Source: Zymoseptoria tritici IPO323 (taxonomy: Eukaryota > Ascomycota > Dothideomycetes > Mycosphaerellales > Mycosphaerellaceae). From it: a stretch of DNA of 64,000 nucleotides. Positions 1-11,023 of this stretch are shown here, piece after piece. The position numbers were made by a program, and so were the translations under genes. The stretch is taken from positions 1,116,001 to 1,180,000 of the forward strand of contig NC_018214.1 of assembly GCF_000219625.1 (NCBI RefSeq). Direction: 5' to 3'. The notes beneath the pieces are model-generated. The model did no database searches and had not been told where the DNA came from. It saw nothing but the letters and a program-made list of their open reading frames with translations. Numbering within the stretch: the stretch's first letter is position 1; the number at the start of each line of letters is the position of its first letter.

Positions 1-2073
1 TCGAGAATGGTTGCACCAAGCATGCCCGTCACATGGTGTGCTGGGTTGCTGTGCACGATAAGAGGGTTGTCGTCAGCCCACATGATGCCACCGGTCGTTG
101 CTGGTGCACTCTGGCTCAGGGTAGAGAAACCAAGGCCGTGATCATCCGCGCCGTGATGCATCGGAGGCACTGGTGGGAAAGGAATGTTGGAAGAAGGGCC
201 AGGAATCACAGGAGTACCACCGGGAGGATACTGTCCGTTTCCGTGCACGTCGACGTTAACGACTGGTGTGTTACTGCCGTCCGAGTCAGGGTTCTGGTCG
301 TCCATGTCGGCGTCGATCATGTCGCTGTCGTCGACGACGGATGATGTGACTGATCCTGAGTTTGCGGCGTGGTGTTTCTGCTCGTTGAGAAAGTCGCGGA
401 GTCGAGCGACTCCGTTCCCGGAAAATACGCAAAAGACGTCCCGCTGATGTTCATTAAATTCCGGCGGCGCCTCTCGGCAGAACGCGAGAAGTTCGTCTCG
501 CAAGAATGCTTGGACACCCGTCAAACTCAGGTGAGTGAGCTTCGGGCAGTTGTTGAGGAGGACATGAATTCCCTGCATTCTGTTAGTAAAGCTCAAACAC
601 ATCCCTGCAGGCAAAACTTACATCGAGCGTGAGAAGAGTGCAATAGCTCAAGTGTACTCTCTCCAAGACATTGACGCCGTTCACTTTCCGACCGTTCTTG
701 ACCTCACCAATCGCCAAGCTGTAGATGCTCCTGTCCGTGATCCCTGCGCACTTCACCAGTCCGATTCGCTTCAGCTTGGGTAGTCCAGCCAGCTTCATGA
801 CGCTGTGGTCAGTCAGACTGCTGCAGCACGCCAAGTCGATATAGCGAATGCGATTGCACGACTTAGCGAGGGCCTCGACCGAAAGATCTGTGATCCGCGC
901 GCAGTGTCCGAGATGGATGTAGTGTAGGTTCTTGCCCAACTTGGTGATAGCCATGACTGCACGATCGGTGATCTGTCTGCACTTCGCGAGGATGAGGTTT
1001 CGAAGGCGCGGGCAGCTCTGGACGATCTTCTCCACACCTTTGTCTCCCAGCTCGCTGCAGTCAGTGAGGTCTAAAATCCGTAGCGCGTCGAATGAGCGAC
1101 GGCCCTCCGGATTGCTCGGGATGTCCAGGAAAGCAGCATCGGTGATTCTTGAGCAGTGTGCCAGTCTCATCTCGCGCAAATGGCCGCATGACGATAGCAG
1201 CGCAGCGACTGACGGGCTCTCCAAATTCTGCAAGCCATAAAGATCGATTTCGAGTAGATGAGTGCTATGGGCCGCGACAGTCATGATGGACGCGTCCGTC
1301 AGCTGAGCGCAGTTGTTGAACTTCAGACGTTTCAGATGGCGGCAGTTCCTCGCAATGGCCACGATCGAGGCGTCCGTGAGCTTCTTGCATCCCGTCACAT
1401 TCAGGCCTTGCAGCCGCAGACAATTGTCCGCCACCGCCATCATCGTTTTGTCCGTCAGTTGATCCAGTCCAGTCACGTCGAGTGCAAGCAAACTCCGGTT
1501 CCCGTCCACCAAAGGCTGCAAGCTCAGGTCCGTAAGTTTGCAGCAATTCGTCAAGGTCAAACGCTCGATGCGCTTGCACTCAGACATTCCCATAAGAGTT
1601 CCGTCGCTGACCTGACCCGCCAGTGTGGACATATTCAATCGCTTGACCAGGTCCTGGTAGGCGAAGAATTTGTTGCTCTGCCGGATCGACTGCATGACGC
1701 TGTGTATGCTATCCCATTTGCTCATGGCCGGTCTGTGCCACAGCAGTCCCACGCTATTCCTCGCCCACTCCTTTGAGACGAGCAGACAGTTCTGAAGGTC
1801 CCGTGTCGATGTGAGGCGGGAGAAGATGCTGATGAGCAGTTCCGCGGGCAGCCTATGCACCGGGGATACGCGGCATCGCTCTTCGTATTCTCGCCGCATG
1901 GCAGCATCGTAGGAGAGGTCGGCGGACATGTCCGCACCGAGTGAGGATTGCGAGTCGTTTGCTTGAATCATGAAGGAGTCGTTATCATCGTCTGGGCCGC
2001 GCTCCGGAGATGTGGATGAAGAGCTGGAGGACGAGGAGCTCGACCTGCGCAGCAGATTTCGTGAACGCGACAT
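1..2073 (-). CDS. grr1: GRR1-like F-box/leucine-rich-repeat protein, partial at its C-terminus
   Basis: Predicted as complement(join(<1..572,623..2073)). The start is the ATG at 2073. Residues 1-70 are low complexity with a ten-serine run. An F-box (HRLPAELLISIFSRL) sits near residues 71-115. From about residue 160 come roughly a dozen cysteine-containing LRRs with the repeated C..LTD.S/C..ITD motif. Intron 573-622 has donor GTAAGT, branch CTAAC and acceptor CAG, and splicing restores the Grr1 block HLSYCT..LTL..IHVLLNNC. The second exon carries the conserved NEHQR..FCVFSG segment and stays open to base 1, so the end is outside the window. Family knowledge: Grr1 is the substrate receptor of an SCF ubiquitin ligase acting in nutrient signalling and the cell cycle; the LRRs bind phosphorylated targets. 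Confidence 0.93.
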
Positions 2074-2619
2074 GATTGCGGCAAGGTGTGTTGTCGAAAG
2101 TTCTGTGGTGCTGTCGTGGAAGAGTGGGAGATGTGCTCGAACGCAGTCGGTGAATGAAGAGTCGTCGTCGAGGCTGGTCGCAACAGCACAGTCCGTACGG
2201 TGGTCGAGGTGACGCGGCTGGAGGGGAGGAATGGTTGGTCTATGTCATCAGCGGCCGATGCGATGTGCTATAGCTTGTGCTACATCCGCGTCCCATCCAA
2301 GATGTCCAGACGGGCGAGGGCGTTGGTGACTTTGCGTTGTTTGCTTGCAAGCAGTTGGGTCGTTGGATGAAACAAGTACCTTACGTCGTGAGCGGGCTGG
2401 AGGCACAACGTCGAAGAGACCCACTTGGCCGCGGGAAGGTCCGCTGAGCGCTAGAGAAAGCTACCTTGGGCATGGGAACGAAGCCTAAAATCATACCGCA
2501 ACCTCATTTCTTCCAGTACCGTCTCACATCACGTCGATTGATGAGAGAGGGTGCAACTATTGGGAGGCTACGCTTAGGTCCCGTTCATTGATGTCGTCTC
2601 GTAGGTACAAACGCCTGAA
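2074..2619. other. Intergenic region 5' of grr1 and 3' of the GH5 gene
   Basis: These 546 bp should hold the grr1 promoter and 5' UTR and the 3' end of the GH5 gene. I see no further coding potential, RNA gene or repeat. Confidence 0.5.
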
Positions 2620-4332
2620 TCAAACATCCGCGGCCTCCACGAACCCTGTGATGCCCTGCCTCAATCCCGTCTCGAATTCCCACCCATATTGACCGACTTG
2701 ACCGCTCTCCTCCAGACGCTTCAGCGTCCACAGTTCGAGCAGACCAATCTTGTCGCCTCCCTGCAAATTGCGTTGACTCCGCATACCGAAGAAGGACATG
2801 GCGTCGCTGAAACCGATATCCCAGCCAAGCTGAAACCGCCAGTGCTCGTACTTATCACTGGGATCGTTGGCGTCCCAGTATTGACAGTGCGAGGCGTATG
2901 CTTGCCCACGACGATCATCCCTCTGCCCTTGCGCTTTCGCGATCCGACTTTGGACTTCCACGACGGAAAATGTGAGTGATATCGGTGGCTTAATAGCTTG
3001 TTGGATGTTCATTTGCTTGAATCCCCATTCCCCGCTATAGTCCATCCAATCCATTCTGTAAGTCCAGAAGAAAGATCCAGCTGCATTGCGCTGATAATAG
3101 GTCGACTGCGCAATGCCGAACTTCTGCACGAGTTCGTCTTTGGACACGCCTCCGCTCTGACTCCACGATTCATCGGCCAAGACACAAGAGTACTCGCCCA
3201 CCACCGCGTTGACAGCGCCACGGTCAAGAACGCTCCAGCTTTTGCCATTGAGCTCCATCAGTCTCGTGCCGACTTCGGCCGTGATCTGCTGTGGTGTCTT
3301 GCGCTTGTCATCGTCCGAGAAGCACCAGTATAGATGCGCATCGATGACGACTGGGTTCTTCCTGTATTCCTGGACTCTGTTCTTTTGCTGCACCCAGGTC
3401 ACAGCTTGTCCAAAGTTCCAAGCGTCGGAAATGTAGATTGGCATGGTAGAGTCGACTTTCGAAACTTCTGCCAACACGCTACTGTACCATTCGTACATAC
3501 CACTGGCATTGGCTTCGGCCTCGTTGACGATCTGGACTCCGAGGATCCCGTCAACGCAGCGAAGCTCATGAACAATGTAGCACACGCATCTTGTCGCAAG
3601 GGATTTGTCGGGCTGTGATGTCCAAAGCTGCGCAGCGCCACTGTCGGTACCTGAGTGATCTCCTCCATTCGCACCGCTAGGCAAACCATGGAGATCGACC
3701 AAGACACCAATGCCTCGATCATGGCAGCGTTTGACGAGAGCTTTGACAGCCGACCAGGCGTTCTTGTACACATCTCCCACAGCGCCGAATGGAGTGTCTC
3801 GACAGAAGTCCGGTCCGAGAGTGAAGTATCCAATTGGCAATCTCACACCGTTGCAGTGTGCCACATCTCTCAGCCAGTCCAAGTCCGCATCGCTGACGTA
3901 TTCCTGCCAGTGCTGTTCGAATCGTGCGCGTGTCTTTTCGATACCCTCGCTTTTGACCCAGCCCTGGACAGCGGCAAGCTCGCTGATTCCGGTCGAGTCA
4001 GGGGCGAACATGCTCCCTGTGAGCCACATCTCTTGCACGAAAATGGATCCGAGATTTGTTCCGTGGTGGTAACGATAGCGAACGACTTCTGTGGGCGTAG
4101 GAGGTTTGATGGTTGATGGTGCATCGTGAGTACCATCATGCGTAGCGACCTGGTCCTTCAATCTGGGGTGGAAAGTGTGCTCGAAGGCTGACTTCGCTTT
4201 GGCGAGCATGTTGTGTCTTGTGGTCTTGTATCGAGGTAGGAAACGAGGTTGTAGGGCTTCAAAGAGAACGATAAGGAGGACGCAGGCGAAACAGATAATC
4301 AAAACCCAGGAGCAGACTGCAGAGTTGGACAT
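2620..4332 (-). CDS. Membrane-anchored glycoside hydrolase family 5 (exo-beta-glucanase-like)
   Basis: Single-exon gene of 570 aa starting at the ATG at 4332. The frame is open further upstream only to a GTG. Residues about 8-26 are a hydrophobic anchor (SWVLIICFACVLLIVLFEA), suggesting a type II membrane protein with the catalytic domain outside the cytosol. GH5 hallmarks are the N-terminal GTNLGSIFVQEMWLTG block, LPIGYF, DLHGLPSGANGGDHSG, the acid/base Glu in VQIVNEAEA (E271) and the nucleophile Glu in VVGEYSC (E380). The family cleaves beta-linked glucans, often acting on the cell wall; the exact substrate cannot be told from sequence. Alternative: an exo-1,3-beta-glucanase relative with a different linkage preference. 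Confidence 0.85.
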   Translation of the reverse strand: MSNSAVCSWVLIICFACVLLIVLFEALQPRFLPRYKTTRHNMLAKAKSAFEHTFHPRLKDQVATHDGTHDAPSTIKPPTPTEVVRYRYHHGTNLGSIFVQEMWLTGSMFAPDSTGISELAAVQGWVKSEGIEKTRARFEQHWQEYVSDADLDWLRDVAHCNGVRLPIGYFTLGPDFCRDTPFGAVGDVYKNAWSAVKALVKRCHDRGIGVLVDLHGLPSGANGGDHSGTDSGAAQLWTSQPDKSLATRCVCYIVHELRCVDGILGVQIVNEAEANASGMYEWYSSVLAEVSKVDSTMPIYISDAWNFGQAVTWVQQKNRVQEYRKNPVVIDAHLYWCFSDDDKRKTPQQITAEVGTRLMELNGKSWSVLDRGAVNAVVGEYSCVLADESWSQSGGVSKDELVQKFGIAQSTYYQRNAAGSFFWTYRMDWMDYSGEWGFKQMNIQQAIKPPISLTFSVVEVQSRIAKAQGQRDDRRGQAYASHCQYWDANDPSDKYEHWRFQLGWDIGFSDAMSFFGMRSQRNLQGGDKIGLLELWTLKRLEESGQVGQYGWEFETGLRQGITGFVEAADV

Positions 4333-4596
4333 TGAAAAAACTCGAATGCGAATTGGACTTGACGTGAAGCGACGATGACGTGGAGGAGCAAACAAAGTCG
4401 AGCGCACTTACCGCTGCGCACCAGACAAGACACCAAGGGTCGACAGGCGCTCCGAGCTGCTGAAGGAGTAGCGAAACCGAGAACAAACTTCATTGTTGTG
4501 CGCCTTCCACGCACAACCCAGGGTATATCGCACGAGCCCCTCAAACACCGTACATCGCGGCTTAATCCAAACTTCCTCCCAATCCATCCATACTTT

Positions 4597-5705
4597 TTAC
4601 TCATCCGCCACCCAGGCAAATGCCAGACCAACAAGCCCAGCGGCTGAAGCCCAAACGCCTGCCCATCCAAGTGCTCCCGCAAGGTCGGTGCCCTCAATCG
4701 TCATAAGTGACCGCGTGAGAGAGGTGAAGAACGAAGAAGCAGCCAGCATGATCGTTCGCTTGATCAGGATGTGTCCTCGAGCTGTGAGTCCGTTGGGGTT
4801 CATGTGGAGATTGTGCAGGACGTGTTGAGACAAAGAGGCTGTCTCTGGGTCGAATCGAAGCTCCCTCGCCTTCGCATCTCTGGGTATCGGTCCAGGGTTT
4901 TGGGCGTCTCCGATGGCTGGCACAAAGATGAACTGAGTGGCCGCGTATCCCAGAGGACCGAATAAGGCCAGCAGCAGCCAAATGCCGGTGCTGTGAACCT
5001 TCTCCATACTTCGGATGCCATCAAAGTGGACGACCAGGAATGTGGGCAACCAGGTGGTGAAGCTGGAATACAGCACAAAAGCATATATCGACGCGCCGAG
5101 GGCCGCAGTGACGAATTGTACACTGTTATCCTGAGCAATGTCCTGGTTCGGCGTCTTTTGCTTTTCACCTCCACGCGCATGTTTCACGCTGCGTAGAAGG
5201 GCGAACGGGATCGCGATGGATGCGATGTCGATGGTGATCGGAATGAGTGTTACGAGGTAGTCGATGCCGAAGCAGGTGTTGAGTAGGAAATAGTGGGGGA
5301 CGTTGTTGAGTAGCGAAAGATAGGCAAGATCAAGGTCTGAAGTGTCGTTCGTCAGTCACCGCATTCGCATTGATCATTTCGTCGCGCGCTTTACTTACAG
5401 TCGTAGCAAATGTACCACGCGACCACAAGCTCCGCCAACTTGAGGCCAACGAGTCCACCGACTTGCCATCCTTCTGTCAAGTTCCTGCTCACCGCCGCGA
5501 GCTCTGGCCCTGTGTACTCAGCAGCGACAGAGTTCAAGACTGCACTCAAGATGAAGGTCGAGAGCACGACCAGCGGGAAGCGGACCGCGACAGGGAATCG
5601 CGAGTCTTCCGTCGCTTGTCCTTTGTCGATGACTGGAGATCCTGCGTGCAACACGCCGTTCGTCTGGGCGAGGTCGCGGGTTTGAATTCTGGTTCGGCTC
5701 GTCAT
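4597..5705 (-). CDS. Uncharacterised multi-pass membrane protein
   Basis: Predicted as complement(join(4597..5336,5399..5705)), 348 aa. The start is the ATG at 5705 (MTSRTRIQ). The intron at 5337-5398 has GTAAGT, a CTGAC branch and a CAG acceptor, and the join keeps the frame. Several hydrophobic segments are visible: FPLVVLSTFILSAVL, LVGLKLAELVVAWYI, FGIDYLVTLIPITIDIASIAI, AALGASIYAFVLYSSF, STGIWLLLALFGPLGYAATQF and a C-terminal GALGWAGVWASAAGLVGLAF. I do not recognise a family, and no enzymatic motif is evident. It lies tail-to-head with the GH5 gene, 264 bp away, with no sign of a shared function. Confidence 0.7.
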
Positions 5706-6256
5706 TGCGTTTGAATTGCGCGTGTTGATGTCGAGGGTAGAATGAAGCGCGTCGGATTTGTCGTGTTCTCGAGGAGGGCTTTGTTGTAATCGCGCTAAGA
5801 AGCTGAGATTGTCGTCATAACGTGGCTGGTGATGGAGAAATGGAGAGAATGGAGAAATGTGGCTGCAATACAATATTCAGCGACCTCTCAGCACTTCGTT
5901 GTTGTAGCCACGAGTGCATTTGCTTGACGAAAAGCAGTGGGAGAGGTGTCTAGTCCTCTGCTAAAGACTTGCTAACATACATGTACCTTCGACAAGAGGT
6001 CACCTGTACGTCTCTCTAAGCTGTGGTGCACGCCTTAAATGACATGTTCATCTTGCAGGATGAGCTCTCCATCGCACAAAGGAGATGAAGAGCGAATGCT
6101 GTGTGCTGATCCCTTGCGTACTGTTTACTTGCCGATCCTTCGTAATCTATACAAATCATCAAAGCTGCACATCTTAGACAGACTCCATATATGACATGCA
6201 AACCCACAGGCAGAGCGACCCCTGCTTTTCTGCGTTCCAGTGACCAGTACAACACC
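5706..6256. other. Intergenic region between the membrane protein gene and pal1
   Basis: 551 bp. It contains the promoter of the membrane protein gene and the 3' side of pal1. Only short open frames are present and none resembles a gene. Confidence 0.4.
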
Positions 6257-7423
6257 TCAAGCATCACTGTCCTTCTTCCTCCTCAAACTTCCGATCCTCT
6301 TCTTCAATCCCGCACGCAGGCTGCCACTCCTCTGCACACCCGCATTGCCACCTGCATCGTGGTCGTTTGTTTTGGCAAACTCCATGTCCACATACTTGCT
6401 CTCACCGCCAGCGAGCTCGACGGGATCTCGGTGGTCCTTCTTGTTACTACGGTCGCTCATCTCGATGCCGTTATCGTTCAGGGAGGTCTTGCGGAGGTGA
6501 CGATCAAGGGAATAAGCCGGTTCGGATTTGCCTTTGAGGTCGTTCTTATCGTAATCCTAGGCATCGAAAATTAGTACGGTGCGGTATTATGTGTGCTAAT
6601 CACCGCTGCTGCTCACCTTTCCAGGCCAACGCTTGTATCCAGGCCCATCCGGATTGTCCTCGTGCATCAAGTCCGCACCCTCTTCGTACTCGTACGTGCG
6701 TCCGAACCTATCAGGCACACCCGGAGGAACGATGGCAACCCCGTCCAGAGGCTGGTGTCGCTCGAGCGCATCTCTAATGTTCTCTTGCGGCGTAGCCTTG
6801 ATGGCTTCTTGGTTCGTCTCTTGCAACGCTGCGATTGGGGCGTACTTCGGGTTGTTATTCCTCGACATCAGCGCTGCATCGTATGGTCCCTCGTGGTGGT
6901 AGGGTTTACCGCCGAGTGCGGGATCGAGACGATCGATGGTATCAGGACCGGGCAGGTGACGCTTGTTGAGATGTGGTGAGCGTGCCGCCTTCTTGCTGTC
7001 TCTTCTAATGATGTCAAGAGGCTGGTGGCTCATGTCGCCGGGATAGCGCTGGCTCAGCGAGCTGGAGCGTCTGTGATGTCCGGTCTTTGATCCTCCTACA
7101 GGGCTGCCTTCGTGTGATCCAGGAGCGATGGCGCTGTTGCTGTGCGTACTCCTGTGGCTACGGTGGCTGCCATTGCTGGTGACACGGCGGTGGGAAGAAT
7201 CGTGTTGGGCAAATGCTTCGGAGCGGTAGTCCGGAACGCGAGGGCTGCCATCTCTGCTGCTGCTGCTGCTGCTGCCGAGTGGTCGGGTGGTGGACGAGGC
7301 CCCAAGTTTTCGCGTGGTCGTGGACGGGGTCTTGCTCTGCGATGCTGGGGCGTAGGTGCTCTGAAAATGGGATCCTGGGCCTGTCTCGGCCGATGGCTCG
7401 GGTGCGTTGAGCGGATCGATCAA
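6257..7423 (-). CDS. pal1: Pal1-family cell morphology protein (5' end unresolved)
   Basis: Exons 6257..6556 and 6617..7423 are joined by an intron with GTGAGC, branch TACTAAT and acceptor TAG. The signature Pal1 block is present in the first exon (IIRRDSKKAARSPHLNKRH, then LPGPDTIDRLDP and YHHEGPYDAALMSRNNN). The rest is Ser/His-rich and low complexity, with an AGC-encoded serine run. In fission yeast Pal1 is a cortical protein needed for cylindrical shape and is linked to endocytic sites. Base 7423 is not an ATG: the frame runs on upstream without any ATG to a stop near 7667, so a small 5' exon must exist that I could not place. An ATG at 7513 is in another frame. The 3' exon ends in a basic LKKRIGSLRRKK motif. 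Confidence 0.82.
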
Positions 7424-8017
7424 AACCGCGGCGGCGGACTCGAGTGAAATGTCAGCCTTAGGGTCGATACTCGTATTTAAGCTTGTGCCTGCATAAGCCC
7501 ACCTTTGAAGACATGCTTGTATGCTTGCCGGGGAGTCCGTTGGTATAGTCGCTGTTGAATTTGTGAAAGCAAGCCGAATATCTGTATGCGACTCTGCCTC
7601 CAGAAATGTCGTTGTTAGAAGGTAGCGGGAAGGAACTGAAACGCAGGAAGGAGTGAGTGTGCATCAATATTGTAAAGCGCATGCACGCGCGTTCTACCTT
7701 ACGCTTATACGCTGCTACGTCAGGGCAGGTGCGTCACCGGGAAGCGAGAAAATGGCGCCAGGAACGGCCGGATAGCAAGCACCCACATGTCGTGAGACAC
7801 ACGACTCCTCGGTCATCCGCGGGCGACTGAGACTGAAGCTGGGGCCACAACCACGTCCAAGAGTCAGCCAAGAATATCTCTGTGGTCTGGATCGAATGGC
7901 ACCGCACAACTACCTTAGCACCTGAGTGCACCTGAGTAGCTTGGGCTGTCCACTCTGAGCAGAAGAGCGTGGGTGGGGATATTTCCAAGTCGTCGCTCGA
8001 CCTTGCGACGCGCGGAC
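7424..8017. other. Divergent promoter region between pal1 and usb1
   Basis: 594 bp between two divergently transcribed genes. It must contain the missing first exon of pal1 as well as both promoters. No other gene is supported. Confidence 0.4.
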
Positions 8018-9132
8018 ATGGGTCTGGTCGATTATTCAGACTCGGAGTCGTCCTTATGCGACAGCGAAGCAGAGGAGGACGGCGATGCACAGCCACATCA
8101 GTCGAAGCGGGTCAAAGTGTCCAGCGAAACCTCCACGACAAGCAGTCTGCCACCGCTGCCAGCACGATTTCGAGATCTGTATTCTTCTACGGTGAGGACG
8201 AGCACCCAGGATGATCCTTCTTTGCACGGCGGCCGCAAGCGAGTGACGCCTCATGTTGCTGGCAATTGGCCCGGACATGTATACCTCGAATGTAAGTCGG
8301 AGATCGTCTTTTTCTTTCCAATGTCATCTCGGATTCGTGCAAGATGGGACGGACTTTCATATGGAAGAATGCGTCCTCCAAGCACTCGGAGAAAAGCTAA
8401 TTTCTACGAGGGTGTCCCAACCCAGAACAGCAAGCACTACTCGAGCAGGCGATATGCGAGATGCAGAGCACCTCGCCCGCTGAAGGCTCCGAGAGACAAA
8501 CGATCCACAGCCTTCTGAAGAACGACCTCGGCGTGGATCTCCCTCTTCACGTCTCTCTATCCAGGCCCTTGACTCTCAAGACCCCTCAAAAAGATCCATT
8601 CTTGGACCAGCTCAAGTCGGCCATCACCCAAACTGCCGTCAGCGCTTTCGCCACACGGCCTCTTGATCTCCTATGGCATCCAAACGAAGACCGCACGCGC
8701 TGGTTCCTCGTGCTGCGACTTGAGCGGCCTGCAGCCGACGAGCTGCAAACGCTGCTGAAGGCTTGTAATCAAATCGCTGGGGAGTTTGGACAGCCATTCC
8801 TCTACCAGACTCAATCAGCAATGGCCGCGACTGGGTCGAAACGCAGTAGAGCCATCACGGCTACGGCACAGGCTCCGCCGCACAGTAGCTTTCATATCAG
8901 TATTGCGTGGTCACTCCAAGCTCAGGGATCGCAGTCTAGTGATAGTGGCGATTGGGAAGAGTTGAGGGTATCTAAGGAGGTGAAGACGAAAGTTCAGGCG
9001 GTGCAGGTGGACTTTGAGGAGGTGAAGGTCAAGATTGGGCAGGACGTTACTTCGCTTGCGCTGAAGAAGACAAGAAGATCGATCTTCAGCAGTGAAAGAG
9101 ATGAGGGAGGAGGTGGTCATATGGCTTCGTGA
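8018..9132 (+). CDS. usb1: U6 snRNA phosphodiesterase Usb1 (2H family)
   Basis: Predicted as join(8018..8291,8411..9132), 331 aa. The start MGLVDYSDSE opens with the motif usual for fungal Usb1. The first exon ends with the conserved ARFRDLYSSTVRTSTQDDPS, GRKRVTPH and NWPGHVYLE blocks. The 119-bp intron (GTAAGT, GCTAAT branch, CGAG acceptor) restores YLEWCPNPEQQALLEQ, which fits the family. The two catalytic HxS/H-x-S-like motifs are HVSLSRPL and HISIAWSL. Usb1 trims and caps the oligo(U) tail of U6 snRNA, leaving a terminal phosphate, in the nucleus. The frame after the donor is also open for a time, so an unspliced reading would give a wrong C-terminus. Confidence 0.9.
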
Positions 9133-9356
9133 AAGAACGGTGAAGCGTTGATGGGAGGAGTTTGAATGTCATGGGCACGAGACTGTCATGAAGTCGGAAA
9201 GACCACACACGATTAATATCGTCAATCGAGCTCATTCCATTGACGTCTGGGACACAGAGTTACCGGATGAAGTCAGAGCAGATCACTCCCATCATCTGGA
9301 GCCATGGAACGGAAGATGCAGTGCCTGATACCGCGGTTCTCTCGCCCACTGGTGTC

Positions 9357-10559
9357 TCACCACATACAATCAGGCTCCAGGCAACCGTATGCCACCTCGT
9401 ACGCATTGCGCTCATTGATGGGCTGAGTTTCTGCATCCCACCAGTCATCCTGCTCACGATAAAACCCTCCAGATGCTCCTGCGATGTACTCCGATCCCCA
9501 ACATGCCATCCTCAAAGCGTCAGGCTCTGCTAGGAAACACTCTATCACACCTGTACTGCCCAGTCCATTTTCAGCGCAACGATGTGAGATCCAGCTGGCG
9601 TACTGACTCATGGTGTCCTTATAGTCCGCTCGATGGGTTTTTTCAACCTCATACTCTACTTTCAAGCCATGGACTGGGTCGTACGACGCAGTGATATCAT
9701 CGTACTCGTCCTTATACCACTTGATATGAAGACGCATCTTTCGAACGAGACGAAGCCTTTCCATGCCGACTGCTTTAGCCCAAGCGATGAAATCATCGTA
9801 ATCATTATGAATGTAGATGTCGAAGCTGGTCCCTGCGAATTGTCGTTCCGTCATGGCGTCCCGGAACTCTCGACACACCAGCGACAAGCAGGCACCATTA
9901 TCTTCATCCGGTCGCATACGGTCGCTCAGCTGCCAGGTGTTGCGCCAGGGCCAGTCGTGGTGTTCCCCAATGCAGACTGTCCTCGTAAAGGACTTCAGAT
10001 CGTATGAATCGCTCGTTGTGAGTGGCCACCGATCTGAGGCAGCAAGGTACCTTTTTGCGTAAGCAGGAAGCCCCCAGCCGGTGCAATCGTAGACTGCCTC
10101 GCGAAGTTCCGGTGGAAGGTCGAGGAATGGAAACGGCTGGCAAGCTTTCTCCAAAAACTTCAGCAATTCGAAGCCAGATATGGGGCGGTCCAAGGTGTAG
10201 CGGTCCAGGATTGAGTCGCATATGAAAGGCAGGGTGTGATTGACGGCCCAACTTTCGCGCACGTCACGTTGCTCCCTTTCCTCCTCACTGGCCTGTTCAC
10301 CGAGCGGACTGGGGTTGGTCATGACATCCCATAGTCCGTGTGACTCCAGGAGTCTCTTGATGGAGTTGAGGCCGGTGGTGAAGTCTCCTTCGCGGAACTG
10401 ATACTCGGTGTGAACCGCTCCCTGGTCATTGTGTATGCTGTCCCAAAAGCTTTCGACTATTGTTGGGGCCTTGGTCGGGAGCGAGACTTGAGGTAGGTCT
10501 GGCCAGCATACCGGATGGCACTTGTGCCACCCGCAATCGTGAATCAGCTCAAGAGACAT
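9357..10559 (-). CDS. F-box-like hypothetical protein, paralogue A
   Basis: Single open frame of 400 aa from the ATG at 10559. The frame continues upstream only to a GTG at 10679, so an upstream exon is possible. A short F-box-like helix (PFLDLPPELREAVYD) lies centrally, followed by SLVCREFRDAMTERQFAG and a long charged C-terminal half. It is clearly paralogous to the next gene: both share AWAVNHTLPFIC.SILDR, LDLP.ELR..VYD, GSTGVI..F.A.PDALR.ACWGS and the C-terminal ERNAYEVAYG..EP. Such LPxELRxxIY proteins are common orphan families in Pezizomycotina, and no biochemical role can be assigned. The same motif recurs in the gene at 53725. Confidence 0.72.
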   Translation of the reverse strand: MSLELIHDCGWHKCHPVCWPDLPQVSLPTKAPTIVESFWDSIHNDQGAVHTEYQFREGDFTTGLNSIKRLLESHGLWDVMTNPSPLGEQASEEEREQRDVRESWAVNHTLPFICDSILDRYTLDRPISGFELLKFLEKACQPFPFLDLPPELREAVYDCTGWGLPAYAKRYLAASDRWPLTTSDSYDLKSFTRTVCIGEHHDWPWRNTWQLSDRMRPDEDNGACLSLVCREFRDAMTERQFAGTSFDIYIHNDYDDFIAWAKAVGMERLRLVRKMRLHIKWYKDEYDDITASYDPVHGLKVEYEVEKTHRADYKDTMSQYASWISHRCAENGLGSTGVIECFLAEPDALRMACWGSEYIAGASGGFYREQDDWWDAETQPINERNAYEVAYGCLEPDCMW

Positions 10560-11023
10560 GACACCTGCGAATGATGCGGTCTTGATAGAGTTCCCAACGA
10601 GGTTGCACCGCGGTGTGGTTTGGAAAGACTTTAAAGTAAGCCTGAGCACACATTCATATGTTTGCTGGCTTGCTTCCACCGACTAGTATCTAACGGAAGG
10701 CCAGAGAACGATGACTGCCCAGATGTCGAGAAAGTGCACGAACTGACAAACTTTGCGGCCGCAGTGAAGAGATTTGGCATGCAGTAGAAACGGAAGTCAT
10801 TTCAAGCCTAAACTCATCTGTTATACAGCCCTTGTCTACTGTTGACCTGTCAGTCTCTCTCTGTTACCAGAATCAAGATCATGCCAACTCACCGATGACC
10901 ATGATGTCGAGAAGGCAAAGGCCGAGACCCAGAGTAGGCCTGGTGCCTCAAACACTACCGCAGTGAAGAGATCACCGGACGTCGCTGCATCCTTCTCATG
11001 CTTCTTGGCCACCACTTCATCCC
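10560..11023. other. Intergenic region between F-box-like paralogues A and B
   Basis: 464 bp. The part near 10840-10960 (GTCAGTCTCTCTCTGTTACC, then AATCAAGATCATGCCAACTC) resembles sequence 5' of paralogue B near 12605-12665. This suggests that the duplicated unit included its promoter or 5' exon. No separate gene is supported. Confidence 0.4.

Noticed and set aside
1258..1776. 172-codon plus-strand open frame
   Set aside because: It is antisense to the regularly repeated LRR exon of grr1; the repeat periodicity creates long antisense frames.
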